Positions 1-9,516 of a stretch of 64,000 nt of DNA are shown here, one piece after another. Within the stretch, counting starts at the first letter, position 1. Each line of letters starts with the position of its first letter. Made by a program: the position numbers and the translations under genes. Source of the DNA: Claveliimonas acetigenes (GTDB lineage Bacteria > Bacillota > Clostridia > Lachnospirales > Lachnospiraceae); the NCBI RefSeq assembly GCF_025567385.1, contig NZ_JAOQJU010000016.1, positions 3,692 to 67,691 of the forward strand, written 5' to 3'. The notes beneath the pieces are model-generated. The model had not been told where the DNA came from. It saw only the letters and a list, made by a program, of their open reading frames with translations, and did not search any database.

Positions 1-1391
1 CCGATAAATGCCTGATAGCCTTTATATGCCTCATATATGTCAGCTTTACTTGTGATTTCCCACGGGGCATGCATACACAAAACCGCCACCCCACTATCAA
101 TTACTTCCATTCCATAATTCGCCATAATATAAGCAATAGTTCCGCCGCCTCCTGCATCTACCTTTCCAAGCTCCGCAAACTGGTACGCCACATTATCTGC
201 ATCCATGACCCTGCGGATTTCCGCCAGATATTCTGCATTTGCATCATTGGATCCACTCTTTCCCCTGCTTCCGGTGAATTTGTTAAACACCAGCCCTTTT
301 GCAAAAAAGGCAGCGCTTCTCTTTTCAAAACATTCCGCAAACATCGGGTCGTAAGCCGCACTGACATCAGAAGACAGCATTTTAGAATTCTGCAGCGCCC
401 GCCTTACTTTCAGTTCGGATTCTCCTTCCGTAAGAGCCATCAGCTCAGCCACTGTATTTTCAAAGAACCGGGAATGCATACCCGTTGCTCCCACGCTTCC
501 GATTTCTTCTTTATCTACCAGAATACAGCACGCCGTCTTCTCCACACTTTCCACATCCAGCAATGCAAATAATGAGGTAAATGCACACACGCGGTCATCC
601 TGTCCGTATGCCATAACCATGCTTCTGTCAATTCCACAGTCCCTTGCCCTTCCTGCCGGGACAATTTCCAGCTCTGCGGACACAAAATCCTCTTCCTCCA
701 TATCATAAAATTCCTTCAGCAGACGGAGAATATTTTTCTTTACGGCATCTTTCTCTTCTTTTTCAAGTCCTTCTATCTTCTCGATAGGGCGGCTTCCAAA
801 TAACAGATCCAGCTTCTCTCCATCGATTACAGCGCTTGCCTTCTGTTCCATCTGCTTCGATGCAAGATGCACCAGCAGGTCAGTAACTGCAAATACAGGG
901 TCTTCTTCTGCCTCACCAATGCAGATGTCCGTTCTCGTCCCATCCGGTTTTACCACAACACCATGGACAGCAAGCGGAAGTGTCACCCACTGATATTTTT
1001 TTATACCACCGTAATAATGAGTATCCAAATACGCCAGCTCCTCATTTTCATACAGCGGATTCTGTTTCACATCAATACGGGGGGAATCAATGTGTGCTCC
1101 CAAAATATTCATTCCGGCTTCCAGCGGCTTTTCACCCATGTGGAATAAAACAACACTCTTATCCATACATACCGCATATACTTTGTCCCCTGCATGGAGC
1201 CGCTGCCCTTCTTTAGTAATGTCCCTCAGGTTTTTATAGCCTCTTTCCTCCGCCATGCGAACCGTCACCTTCACACATTCCCGCTCTGTCTTTCCCTCAT
1301 CAAGGCAGGCTTTATAGAGCGTGTTAATCCTGTCCAGCTCTTCCAGATTTTCTTTGCTGTATGATTTCCATACGTTCACTCTGTCCATCAT
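1..1391 (-). CDS. M18 family aminopeptidase (C-terminal end outside the window)
   Basis: Metal-dependent cytosolic aminopeptidase of family M18 that removes N-terminal residues from peptides. About 463 codons are visible. The frame is still open at base 1, close to the family's usual length, so only the last few residues are missing. Visible family motifs are GAHIDSPR near residue 98 (His and Asp metal ligands), VDKEEIGSVG near residue 294 (catalytic Glu), GSNDANAEY, GGGGTIA and MHAPWE near residue 440 (C-terminal His ligand). Two ATG codons abut at 1391 and 1388 behind GGAGGT; the second has the more usual 7-base spacing. The next gene upstream on the same strand is the LRR-SLH protein, separated by 111 bases, so independent transcription is likely. 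The family assignment is firm; the in vivo substrate is unknown. Confidence 0.93.
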   Translation of the reverse strand, partial: MMDRVNVWKSYSKENLEELDRINTLYKACLDEGKTERECVKVTVRMAEERGYKNLRDITKEGQRLHAGDKVYAVCMDKSVVLFHMGEKPLEAGMNILGAHIDSPRIDVKQNPLYENEELAYLDTHYYGGIKKYQWVTLPLAVHGVVVKPDGTRTDICIGEAEEDPVFAVTDLLVHLASKQMEQKASAVIDGEKLDLLFGSRPIEKIEGLEKEEKDAVKKNILRLLKEFYDMEEEDFVSAELEIVPAGRARDCGIDRSMVMAYGQDDRVCAFTSLFALLDVESVEKTACCILVDKEEIGSVGATGMHSRFFENTVAELMALTEGESELKVRRALQNSKMLSSDVSAAYDPMFAECFEKRSAAFFAKGLVFNKFTGSRGKSGSNDANAEYLAEIRRVMDADNVAYQFAELGKVDAGGGGTIAYIMANYGMEVIDSGVAVLCMHAPWEITSKADIYEAYKGYQAFI

Positions 1392-1502
1392 TATGACCTC
1401 CTTCTTCTCTGTCTTATCATATAGTTAGTATATTGATTTCCTATCAGGATATTCGGTTTTCGGCTTCTTCCCATACATCTTGTGAAACATTTACTGTATA
1501 CA

Positions 1503-3728
1503 TCAATTCTTTCCAAACTTCTCCACAAACCGCATAATAATCGTTGCGCACTCTGCACGGTTTGCATTTCCCTGCGGATCAATTCTCGTCCCGTTATCTT
1601 TACCCATAATAATCTTATTGGCAACTGCCCACTGCATTGCTTCATCAGCAAACTCACTTACCTTAGCCGCATCGCTGAAGCTGCTGAAATCCGCCCTTGC
1701 ACTGGTATCATATCCCATATGTCCGGCATAACGGTACATCATTACTGCCATCTGTTCACGATTAATCTTGTCCGCCGTGCCAAATAACCCACTGTCGGTA
1801 TATCCATTTACCACGCCAACACTGTTCGCCCAGAGAACAGCGCTGGTGTACCACTCTCCATCCGGCACGTCTGCGAACTTCGCTGTATACGCCACCTCCG
1901 GCTCACCGTTCATCCGGTGAAGGATTACTGCAAACTGAGCGCGGGCAAGTGATTGATCCGGTCCGAAAGTCGTTCCGTTAAGCCCGGTCATCAGACCATT
2001 TCCCTTCACATAAGCGACAGCATCACAGAACCAGTCTGATTTTCTTACGTCATTAAATAAATAAACATCTGAATTATAATGTATCGTAGCCTGGGATAAG
2101 GAATCATTATCACTTCCTATTACAATACTATTCCACTCTTCTTCACTGCCGGCATAATATACGTCTGTCAGATTGTTGCAGTTGTAAAATGCTTCCGTGT
2201 CTATACTTGTCAGGCTTTTCGGCAGCATGATGCTTTTCAAATATTCGCAATACATAAATGCTGCAATTCCTACTCTAGTTACTCCTTCCGGCAATGTTAT
2301 GCTCTCCAGAGGTTTACCCCAAAAAGCTCCCTCCTCTATGCTTGTTACTCCTTCCGGTAGTACTATGCTCTCAAACCACATGCTTCCCGAAAACGCCTGT
2401 TTTCCTATAGTCGTTACCCCTTCCGGTATCTTATAGGCTTTTTTATTCACACACGCAATCAACACTTCTTTGTTTTTATCGAATAACACTCCATCAACAG
2501 AACAGAACTTTTCATTATTTTCTGACACTATAATCTGTGTATTACCAAATGTAGCAAATGCGGTTGGTTCTATACTTGTCACACTTCCCGGCAATGTTAT
2601 ACTCTCTAAATTTTCGCAGAGCCTAAATGCACCGGAGCCTATGCTTTCCACTCCTTCCGGCAGTGTTATGTTCTTTAAACTGTAGCAGCCACTAAATGCC
2701 TCGGATCCTATACTTTTCACTCCTTCTGGCAATGTTATGCTCTCTAAACTTTCGCAGCCCCAAAACACACTTTTTTCTATACTTGTTATCCCTTCTGGCA
2801 GTGTTATATTCTTCAAGCCTTTACATAATTGAAACGCCTTGGATCCTATACTTTTCACTCCTTCTGGCAATATTATGCTCTCTAAACTGTAGCAGCAGCT
2901 AAATGCCTCGGATCCTATACTTTCCACTCCTTCCGGCAGTGTTATGTTCTTTAAACTGTCGCAGCCAGAAAACATCTCGTCTTCTACATTTGTCACACTT
3001 CCCGGCAATGTTATACTCTCTAAACTGTCGCAGTACTTAAATGCACCGGAGCCTATACTTTCCACTCCTTCCGGCAGTGTTATGTTCTTTAAACTGTAGC
3101 AGTGGCTAAATGCCTCGGATCCTATACTTTCCATTCCTTCCGGCAGTGTTATGTCCTTTAAACTGACGCAGTGGCTAAATGCCTCGGATCCTATACTTTT
3201 CACTCCTTCCGGCAATGTTATGCTCTCTAAACTGCTGCAGGCAAAAAACACACCTTCTTCTATACTTGTTATCCCTTCTGGCAGTGTTATGTTCTTTAAA
3301 CTGACGCAACGACGAAACGCACCTTTTCCTATACTTTCCACTCCTTCTGGCAGTGTTATGCTTTCTAAACTGTCGCAATCAAGAAACGCATAATCTTCTA
3401 TTCTTTTCACTCCTTCCGGCAGTATTATATTCTTCAAACCTTCACAGTAACCAAACACATAAGAATCTATTCCTGTGACTTTATATCCGTCTATTTCTGC
3501 CGGTACTTCTAGTTCAGTATCCGTCCCCTTATACCTGGTAATCAAGGCAACCTCGTCCTCGTCTGTATCACCATAATGAACATAATACTCCCAATCACTT
3601 TCCTGCTGTTCTACCATTTCCTCATTTCCCACTGCTTCTGTCGGCGTCTCTTCCGCTAACACTGTTCCCGGCAGTAAACCGACCGCCATGCACAGACACA
3701 ACACTCCCGCTACAAATTTTCTCTTCAT
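1503..3728 (-). CDS. Secreted BspA-type leucine-rich-repeat protein with C-terminal SLH domains
   Basis: 741-residue surface protein. A signal peptide covers about residues 1-25 (MKRKF, then a hydrophobic core ending VLA-EE). Next comes a long array of about 23-residue repeats of the type LKNITLPEGVESIGSGAF, the BspA/TpLRR (LRR_5) fold, interrupted near residues 395-430 by a non-repeat island. The last ~190 residues hold three SLH motifs (NGLMTGLNGTTFGPDQ, NREQMAVMMYRYAG, NRAECATIIMRF) that typically hold proteins to pyruvylated wall polymers. BspA-like repeats are usually adhesive; ligand and role here are unknown. The start has a strong AGGAGG. A second protein of the same build lies at 61990-63951 and a protease with the same SLH tail at 12901-15111. 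The neighbouring siroheme operon ends 77 bases upstream with no obvious terminator, so read-through is possible. Confidence 0.9.
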   Translation of the reverse strand: MKRKFVAGVLCLCMAVGLLPGTVLAEETPTEAVGNEEMVEQQESDWEYYVHYGDTDEDEVALITRYKGTDTELEVPAEIDGYKVTGIDSYVFGYCEGLKNIILPEGVKRIEDYAFLDCDSLESITLPEGVESIGKGAFRRCVSLKNITLPEGITSIEEGVFFACSSLESITLPEGVKSIGSEAFSHCVSLKDITLPEGMESIGSEAFSHCYSLKNITLPEGVESIGSGAFKYCDSLESITLPGSVTNVEDEMFSGCDSLKNITLPEGVESIGSEAFSCCYSLESIILPEGVKSIGSKAFQLCKGLKNITLPEGITSIEKSVFWGCESLESITLPEGVKSIGSEAFSGCYSLKNITLPEGVESIGSGAFRLCENLESITLPGSVTSIEPTAFATFGNTQIIVSENNEKFCSVDGVLFDKNKEVLIACVNKKAYKIPEGVTTIGKQAFSGSMWFESIVLPEGVTSIEEGAFWGKPLESITLPEGVTRVGIAAFMYCEYLKSIMLPKSLTSIDTEAFYNCNNLTDVYYAGSEEEWNSIVIGSDNDSLSQATIHYNSDVYLFNDVRKSDWFCDAVAYVKGNGLMTGLNGTTFGPDQSLARAQFAVILHRMNGEPEVAYTAKFADVPDGEWYTSAVLWANSVGVVNGYTDSGLFGTADKINREQMAVMMYRYAGHMGYDTSARADFSSFSDAAKVSEFADEAMQWAVANKIIMGKDNGTRIDPQGNANRAECATIIMRFVEKFGKN
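2230..3480 (-). repeat. 69-bp coding tandem repeats of the LRR array
   Basis: Units of about 69 bp encode the 23-residue LRR repeats. Neighbouring units are nearly identical over long stretches, for example recurring GCCTCGGATCCTATACTTT and CTTCCGGCAGTGTTATG blocks on the plus strand. The period is a multiple of three and the frame stays open, so this is a coding repeat. Near-identity at DNA level suggests recent expansion or gene conversion and makes copy number likely to vary between strains and to be fragile in short-read assembly. Confidence 0.85.
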
Positions 3729-3805
3729 CCTTCTTCCTCCTCTTCTCTATTTCCTTTTCACAGAGTTTCTACTTCCATTTTACTCCCTTCACCTATGCAT
3801 TTCAA

Positions 3806-4270
3806 TCATTTCCCCAGCCACTCCTCTATTTTCTCCCGCGTTCTTTTCGTTGCGCCCGGGTTCGCCCCGCCGGAGTTAATTCCGATTACCACCTCTTCTG
3901 TTTTCACAATACTTGGAAAATAAAAATCACACATCTCTTTTTTATCCGCCACATTCACGCATATTCCCAGACTCCGGCACAACCTGCCGATTTCTGCATT
4001 TACTTCTGTGTCTCCCGTGGCGGCAAGCACAATGTCCGGCTTATCGCTCCCGGTTATATCGGACTCCCGGTATTTTCTCTGTACCCAACGGAATTTCTCC
4101 AAGTCTGCATATTGTCGGAGCTTTTCGTCTAATGCAGGGGTAATTACGGTAATGTGGACAGTAAAATCCAACAGCGTCCTTATACGTCTGGCTGCAATCT
4201 TCCCGCCGCCCACAACAAGAATCTCCTTCTCCGATATATCTACAAACATCGGAAAATATGCCTTTTCCAT
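3806..4270 (-). CDS. Precorrin-2 dehydrogenase (sirohydrochlorin-forming)
   Basis: 154-residue enzyme of the Met8p/CysG N-terminal type. It oxidises precorrin-2 to sirohydrochlorin with NAD. The Rossmann glycine motif VVGGGKIAARR lies near residues 15-25, followed by VLAATGDTEVN and the C-terminal GINSGGANPGATKRTRE typical of the family. It has the short, dehydrogenase-only length rather than a CysG fusion. An upstream ATG at 4294 lies in frame, but 4270 is preferred: it has GGGAGG 9 bases upstream and starts 4 bases after the stop of the lipoprotein gene. It is last in the operon after cbiK-hemC-cobA-hemD-ABC genes. Chelation is probably left to CbiK. Confidence 0.9.
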   Translation of the reverse strand: MEKAYFPMFVDISEKEILVVGGGKIAARRIRTLLDFTVHITVITPALDEKLRQYADLEKFRWVQRKYRESDITGSDKPDIVLAATGDTEVNAEIGRLCRSLGICVNVADKKEMCDFYFPSIVKTEEVVIGINSGGANPGATKRTREKIEEWLGK

Positions 4271-4274
4271 CTTC

Positions 4275-5894
4275 TTATTCCTCCCAGTATGCATAGCGGT
4301 ACTCCAGCGCTCCGCTCGCCGGAATCTGAGTAATCCCTTTGATTTCCGGACGAATCAGATTGCAGCTTTTCATAGCAAAAAGCGGAATTACATAGAACTG
4401 CTCTCCCACCGCCAGCTGCTCTGCCTCATGCAGAAGCTCCATGCGCCGCCCGGCGTCCGTCTCACTATCGGAAGCCCGTACAAGCGCATCGTAGGCCTCA
4501 TCCTGTATACCGCTGCAGTTATAGGTGCTGTTGGAAAGCAGCATGGACAGATACGTGTTCGGGTCAGCAAAATCTGCCGTCCAGTTCATGCGGCACAGTT
4601 CAAAATCTCCCGCGTGGCGGTCTGCGTAATTGACTTGAAGCTCCTGCGCCTCCAGCTCAATATCTATATTCAGATTTCTCTTAAGCTGTTCCTTTAGAAC
4701 CTGGGCTGTGTCAGAATCCATTTCCAGAGAAGGATATTTGTACGTAAGCACAGGAAAGTCTTCCCCGTCAGGATAACCAGCCTCGGCAAGAAGCTCCTGC
4801 GCCCGCTCTACATTTTCCTCAAAAGGCGAATCGCTTTCTTCTACAAAATAATTCCCCGTTTCTTTATTTTTCATATATCTGGCAACCAAATTTACCGCAG
4901 GTTCCGTGTCTGCCCCTACAATACTGCATAATTCTTCACGGTCAATAGCGAGCGTAATCGCCTCCCGGACCCGCACATCGTTCAATGGCTCTACCTCCAG
5001 ATTTGGATAAATGTATCTGGTGGCGATCGTGTCCGTAACCACAAGATCTTCCTTTCCTTCATACAATTCCATCACATAAGAGGGAAGGGCTGTCGCCACA
5101 TCCACCTCCCCGGTTTCATAGGCGCTTGCCATGGACTGCTGGTCATCAAAAAACTTGTAGGTAATCCGGTCGAGTTTCACCGCATCCTTATTCCAGTAAT
5201 TTTCATTTTTTTCCAGAACAAAATACTGCTCCGGCACATACTCCACCAGACAAAACGGCCCATTTGCCACGCTAGAGGCAGGATCCTTATCCCAGCCGCT
5301 TCCCACTTCATCTGCATACTTCGCACAGGAGGGCGTATACACCGGAAGCCGTAGAAGATCCAGGAAATACGCGCAAGGCTCTGACAGATGAAATACCAGC
5401 GTATCATCATCGGGAATCTCCACGCCCAGGGAATCTGCATCCTTTTCTCCGTTATAAATAGCTTCGGCATTTTCTATAGGGAACAAATAATTGGCATATC
5501 CATTACCGCTTGCCGGGTCAAGCGCCCGTATCATGGTGTTCAGGAAATCCTGCGCACACACTGGCGTACCATCCGACCACAGGGCATTTTTGCGCAAATG
5601 GAAAGTCCACACCGTAGAATCTTCATTTACCTCATACGATTCTGCAGCGCGGTATTCAATTTCTCCATTTTCGTCAAAAGTCAAAAGCTCATCCAGCGCC
5701 GTCACGGAATAAGCCAGATAGGTAAGTGCAATCATCCCGGCCGGATCCAGCGAACCAGTCTCACTGTTAATGGCAACGGTAAGCTCTTTTGTCTCTCCTT
5801 GCTTCTTATTCCCGGAACATCCGCTTAAAATACCTGTCATCAACATAATTGCTGCCAAAAGCAGGACGCCGCTTTTCTTCCACTGTTTTTTCAT
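4275..5894 (-). CDS. Family 5 extracellular solute-binding lipoprotein of an ABC importer
   Basis: 539-residue SBP_bac_5 protein (the OppA/DppA/NikA family). It has a lipoprotein signal, with lipobox LSGCSG and the Cys at about residue 26. Family features include LDPAGMIALTYLAYSV near the N-terminus, WTFHLRKNALWSDGTPV near residue 94 and VREAITLAIDREEL near residue 306. It would capture the ligand outside the membrane and pass it to the permeases encoded upstream. The family binds peptides, nickel-chelator complexes, heme or 5-aminolevulinate; the sequence alone does not say which. Its position between tetrapyrrole genes makes a tetrapyrrole precursor or a metal complex worth considering, but that is inference. 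Start 5894 is behind GGAG. Confidence 0.92.
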   Translation of the reverse strand: MKKQWKKSGVLLLAAIMLMTGILSGCSGNKKQGETKELTVAINSETGSLDPAGMIALTYLAYSVTALDELLTFDENGEIEYRAAESYEVNEDSTVWTFHLRKNALWSDGTPVCAQDFLNTMIRALDPASGNGYANYLFPIENAEAIYNGEKDADSLGVEIPDDDTLVFHLSEPCAYFLDLLRLPVYTPSCAKYADEVGSGWDKDPASSVANGPFCLVEYVPEQYFVLEKNENYWNKDAVKLDRITYKFFDDQQSMASAYETGEVDVATALPSYVMELYEGKEDLVVTDTIATRYIYPNLEVEPLNDVRVREAITLAIDREELCSIVGADTEPAVNLVARYMKNKETGNYFVEESDSPFEENVERAQELLAEAGYPDGEDFPVLTYKYPSLEMDSDTAQVLKEQLKRNLNIDIELEAQELQVNYADRHAGDFELCRMNWTADFADPNTYLSMLLSNSTYNCSGIQDEAYDALVRASDSETDAGRRMELLHEAEQLAVGEQFYVIPLFAMKSCNLIRPEIKGITQIPASGALEYRYAYWEE

Positions 5895-5920
5895 TCCTTC
5901 TCTCCTTTTTTAACCGCAGG

Positions 5921-7756
5921 CTATATCTGCGAAGTCATCTCATAATCCGGCTTTCTTGCACTGCCGTCTTTATCAGAATAAAGAAAGCAGGCAATCTCTC
6001 TTGTGCCAAACCGATAGTTTCCCGGCTGCTCTTTCAGGCATCGCTCCAGTGCATAACCGCAGTGCCCGGCGTAAGGGCAGCCTTCCCCATGATTTTTCTG
6101 CCGGTTCTCTGTCCTTTCTGTCACAATTCCCTGACGCTTTCTTCTTGCCTTCAGAGGATCCGGCGGCAGGCCCGCCTCGAGAAGCTCTTTCGTATAAGGA
6201 TGCCAGGGCTGTGTACAGATGGCTTCGGTATCCCCTGACTCTACAATTCTTCCCTGGTACATCACACCCATTTTCCGGCTGATATGATGGACAACCTGCA
6301 GATCATGGGAGATAAACAGATATGCCGTTCCCTTCTCTCTCTGAATTTTCTGTAAAAGTTCTATTACCTGCATCTGAATAGAAAGATCCAGGGCAGACAG
6401 CGCCTCGTCCAGCACAATCAGCTCCGAATCCAAAAGAAAAGCTCTTGCAATCGCAATTCTCTGTCTCTGTCCGCCGGAAAATTGCGCAGGATATTTTTCC
6501 CCATCTTCCCGGGAAAGCCCTACCATCTCAAGCGCCTCCCATACCCGCTTCTTTCTCTCTTCTCTGCCGGAAATGCCATTTACTGCCAGTACATCCTCCA
6601 GCATTGTCCCGATTCGCATTCTGGGATTTAAGGAGGCATAGGGATTCTGAAATACCATCTGTACCCTCTGCTGCCGCTCTTTTCTCCTTCTGCCGCTTCT
6701 TACTGCCGACGATCCAATTTCCTCTCCCCGGAAATAAATGTGTCCTGCCTCCGGTTTCAAAAGCCCTGTCACCAGTCTTGCCAGCGTCGTTTTTCCACAG
6801 CCGCTCTCTCCTACCAACCCAAACGTCTCTCCCCGGCGAAGGGCAAAAGAAAGCTCTTTCACCGCTTCCCTCTCCTTTTCATAAGACAACGTGACACAAT
6901 CCAGCCGCAGCAGCATCTCTTTTTCTTCTCCCCGGCAGACCCTTCCCTGCAATTTTTCAGCATCTTCCATCAGTTTTCTGGTATAAGGATGCTGCGGCTC
7001 ATAGAAAATATCCTCCACACTTCCCTCTTCTACAATCTCTCCCTCACGCATTACCAACACACGGCTGCAGGAAGAAGCGATGACTCCCAGATCATGGCTG
7101 ACAAGAAGGACTGCCGTACCAGTCTCTTTTGCCGCTCTCTTAAGAACAGACAGAACCTGCCTCTGCACGGTAACATCCAGCGCCGTAGTCGGCTCATCGG
7201 CAATCAGAAGCCTGGGATGACAGGCAAGGGCAATCGCAATCACAACCCGCTGGCGCATACCGCCGGACAATTCAAAGGGATACTGTCTCATCCGCCTCTT
7301 TGGATAACGAATTCCCACCATATCTAATAGTTCTTCCGCTTCTTCCCTTGCCTCAGCTTCCGTACACTTTCTGCACCCGCGAATGGTCTCTGTTATCTGC
7401 TTCCCAATCCTCATGGCCGGATCCAGATACGCAGCCGGATCCTGGAAGATCATGGCAATTTTCTTCCCCCGGATCAGGCGCAGCGCCTTCTCATAAGCGC
7501 CTTCTCTTTTTTTACTGCCGGTAAATGAAGCCACATCGATTTCTCCTGCTTTGATTTTTTCAACAGTTACTCTTGCAGTCTCAGGCAGAAGCCCCAAAAG
7601 CGCCAGCATTGCGCTGCTCTTCCCAGAGCCGGATTCTCCCACAAGCCCCACAATTTCACCTTCTTCTACTGCAAAGGTAATCCCCTTCACTGCCTGTGTG
7701 ACTTGTGCCTGATTGTGAAATTCCACCTTCAAATTCCGCACCTCTAACCAACTCAT
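5921..7756 (-). CDS. Dipeptide/oligopeptide-type ABC transporter, fused double ATP-binding protein
   Basis: 611 residues with two complete ABC ATPase domains, equivalent to a DppD-DppF fusion. Domain 1 has Walker A GLVGESGSGKSS, signature LSGGMRQR and Walker B LLIADEPTTALD. Domain 2 has GLVGESGCGKTT, FSGGQRQR and LIVLDEALSALD. The C-terminus carries the Cys-rich oligo_HPY-type motif (CPYAGHCGYALERC). Start 7756 is preferred over the longer in-frame ATG at 7789 because AAGGAGC sits 7 bases upstream and the ATG follows the permease stop by one base. It energises import through the two permeases encoded just upstream. Confidence 0.93.
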   Translation of the reverse strand: MSWLEVRNLKVEFHNQAQVTQAVKGITFAVEEGEIVGLVGESGSGKSSAMLALLGLLPETARVTVEKIKAGEIDVASFTGSKKREGAYEKALRLIRGKKIAMIFQDPAAYLDPAMRIGKQITETIRGCRKCTEAEAREEAEELLDMVGIRYPKRRMRQYPFELSGGMRQRVVIAIALACHPRLLIADEPTTALDVTVQRQVLSVLKRAAKETGTAVLLVSHDLGVIASSCSRVLVMREGEIVEEGSVEDIFYEPQHPYTRKLMEDAEKLQGRVCRGEEKEMLLRLDCVTLSYEKEREAVKELSFALRRGETFGLVGESGCGKTTLARLVTGLLKPEAGHIYFRGEEIGSSAVRSGRRRKERQQRVQMVFQNPYASLNPRMRIGTMLEDVLAVNGISGREERKKRVWEALEMVGLSREDGEKYPAQFSGGQRQRIAIARAFLLDSELIVLDEALSALDLSIQMQVIELLQKIQREKGTAYLFISHDLQVVHHISRKMGVMYQGRIVESGDTEAICTQPWHPYTKELLEAGLPPDPLKARRKRQGIVTERTENRQKNHGEGCPYAGHCGYALERCLKEQPGNYRFGTREIACFLYSDKDGSARKPDYEMTSQI

Positions 7757-7757
7757 A

Positions 7758-8579
7758 TCAAGCTCCTTCCTGCTCCATCCCGAACCCAATCAAATGAATG
7801 GCAAGCACCAACGCACATAATGCCAGCATCGGGCACAGCATCTGATACGAATAAATCTGCATCTGACTTTCCGCCTCCCGAATCAGCGTCCCCAGGCTGG
7901 CCGCAGGCGCCGCAATTCCCACACCAATAAAACTCAAAAAACTTTCCGTAAAAATCGCTTTCGGAATCAAAAATGTAAGATTTACAATAATCGCCCCTGA
8001 CGCATTGGGAAGTAAATGCCTGAACAGAATATGAAAAGGCCTTGCCCCCGCAAGTTTTGCCGCCAGGCAGAATTCCTGCTTTTTCAAACGCAGAATCTCT
8101 CCCCTCACAATCCTCGCCGTATCCGTCCATCCGGAAACACAGATACTAAATACTACACTTTTTATTCCCGGTTCCAATACCAACATAATTAAAATCACAT
8201 ACAATAGAGACGGTATGGCATCCAGAATATCTACAAGCCGCATGAATAGAAGATCTGTTTTCCCGCCTGTATATCCGGCGATTCCTCCATAACAGATGCC
8301 AATCATTCCATTAAGAAATGCGCTCATGATCCCAACCTCCAGGCTGATTCTTGTTCCGTACCATACACGCACGAAAATATCTCTTCCGAATTTATCCGTG
8401 CCGAACCAATGCTCTGCAGACGGCAGCAAATTCCTTGCGGCTGCATTTTGCTCCGTATAGGACCATTCAGATACAAGAGGGACAAAGACCGCAAGCAGAA
8501 CCATTATGCCAAGAAGAATACTTCCTGCCACAATCCACTTATTTTTCAAATACCCTTGTCTGCCTTTAAATCCCTGCAT
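7758..8579 (-). CDS. ABC transporter permease, DppC type
   Basis: 273-residue inner-membrane permease with several hydrophobic segments starting near residue 15, the family motif SAEHWFGTDKFGRDIF near residues 53-68 and the EAA-loop region around AAKLAGARPFHILFRHLLPN near residues 175-194. It overlaps the preceding permease gene by 14 bases, indicating translational coupling, and is followed after one base by the ATPase start. AAGGAG lies before the ATG. It forms the heterodimeric channel with the DppB-type protein. The substrate is undetermined. Confidence 0.92.
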   Translation of the reverse strand: MQGFKGRQGYLKNKWIVAGSILLGIMVLLAVFVPLVSEWSYTEQNAAARNLLPSAEHWFGTDKFGRDIFVRVWYGTRISLEVGIMSAFLNGMIGICYGGIAGYTGGKTDLLFMRLVDILDAIPSLLYVILIMLVLEPGIKSVVFSICVSGWTDTARIVRGEILRLKKQEFCLAAKLAGARPFHILFRHLLPNASGAIIVNLTFLIPKAIFTESFLSFIGVGIAAPAASLGTLIREAESQMQIYSYQMLCPMLALCALVLAIHLIGFGMEQEGA

Positions 8580-9510
8580 ATCCCGCTCCTTCCCGAAAAC
8601 CTTTCCGAATCTCCGGGTTCAGCGCCGCACATAGAACATCTGCCAACAGATTCGTTAAAATCACAACCGTTCCCATGAAAATGGTAAGCCCCATAATCAT
8701 CGTATAATCCCGATTAGAAATGGAACTGACAAATTCTCTCCCCAGCCCCGGAATCGTAAAGATACTCTCTACCACAAAGCTTCCCGTCATTAAAAATGCT
8801 GCCGTCGGCCCAAGATAATTCAGTACCGGAATCAAAACATGGCGCAGGATATGTGAAAGAAGAATCCTTTTCTCCGTAAGGCCTTTGGCGCGTGCCATAA
8901 TCACATAATCTTTCTGCATCTCAATTTCGCAGGCACGGCTTACAAGCCGCGTAATGACCGCAGTTGGATACAATGCAAGGGCTACCACCGGAAGTACATA
9001 ATTACCGGGAGAAAAAAGTCCTGCCACAGGAAACCATTTCAATTTTACTCCAAATACCAGAAGAAGTATGAGCGCCGCTGCGAATCCCGGCACGGAGCTT
9101 CCAAGCACCGTGCCGAAAAAGATCCCTGCCTTGATTCCTTTGTTCTTAGAAACGGCATGGCAGATTCCCAACAGGATTCCCAAAACTACCGACACGAAAA
9201 TTGCCAGACCACCTATCGATGCAGTAGCCTTCCATGCGCGCCCAATCACACCAGCGACAGTCTCACCCGGTTTTTTCAGGGAAATTCCCAAGTCTCCCCG
9301 CAAAAGATTTTCCAGATAATTCCGGTACTGTTTCATCACAGGCTCGTGAAGCCCATATTCTTCTTCCATTGCCGCCTGCACCGATTCGGATACATTGCCT
9401 CCCGCAAATGGACTGCCCGGTATCATCCTGGTTAAAAAGAAGGTAATTGTCACCAGTACAAAAAGCGAAAGCAAGCCTGTCCCTAGTCTTTTACTAATAT
9501 ATTTTCCCAT
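8566..9510 (-). CDS. ABC transporter permease, DppB type
   Basis: 314-residue permease of the DppB/OppB/NikB family. The N-terminus (YISKRLGTGLLSLFVLVTIT) is the family's first membrane helix, followed by a periplasmic-facing region with GLHEPVMKQYRNYL and the cytoplasmic EAA motif YVIMARAKGLTEKRILLSHI near residues 205-225. TIPGLGREFV and SNRDY near residue 260 are also typical. It starts 6 bases after the cobA-hemD stop, so the importer is co-transcribed with the siroheme genes. Confidence 0.92.
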   Translation of the reverse strand: MGKYISKRLGTGLLSLFVLVTITFFLTRMIPGSPFAGGNVSESVQAAMEEEYGLHEPVMKQYRNYLENLLRGDLGISLKKPGETVAGVIGRAWKATASIGGLAIFVSVVLGILLGICHAVSKNKGIKAGIFFGTVLGSSVPGFAAALILLLVFGVKLKWFPVAGLFSPGNYVLPVVALALYPTAVITRLVSRACEIEMQKDYVIMARAKGLTEKRILLSHILRHVLIPVLNYLGPTAAFLMTGSFVVESIFTIPGLGREFVSSISNRDYTMIMGLTIFMGTVVILTNLLADVLCAALNPEIRKGFREGAGYAGI

Positions 9511-9516
9511 ATCGTC

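Noticed and set aside
2230..3480. Regular ~69-bp repeats that could be taken for a CRISPR array
   Set aside because: The period is a multiple of three, the frame is open throughout and the translation gives LRR_5 repeats; there are no variable spacers and no cas genes.
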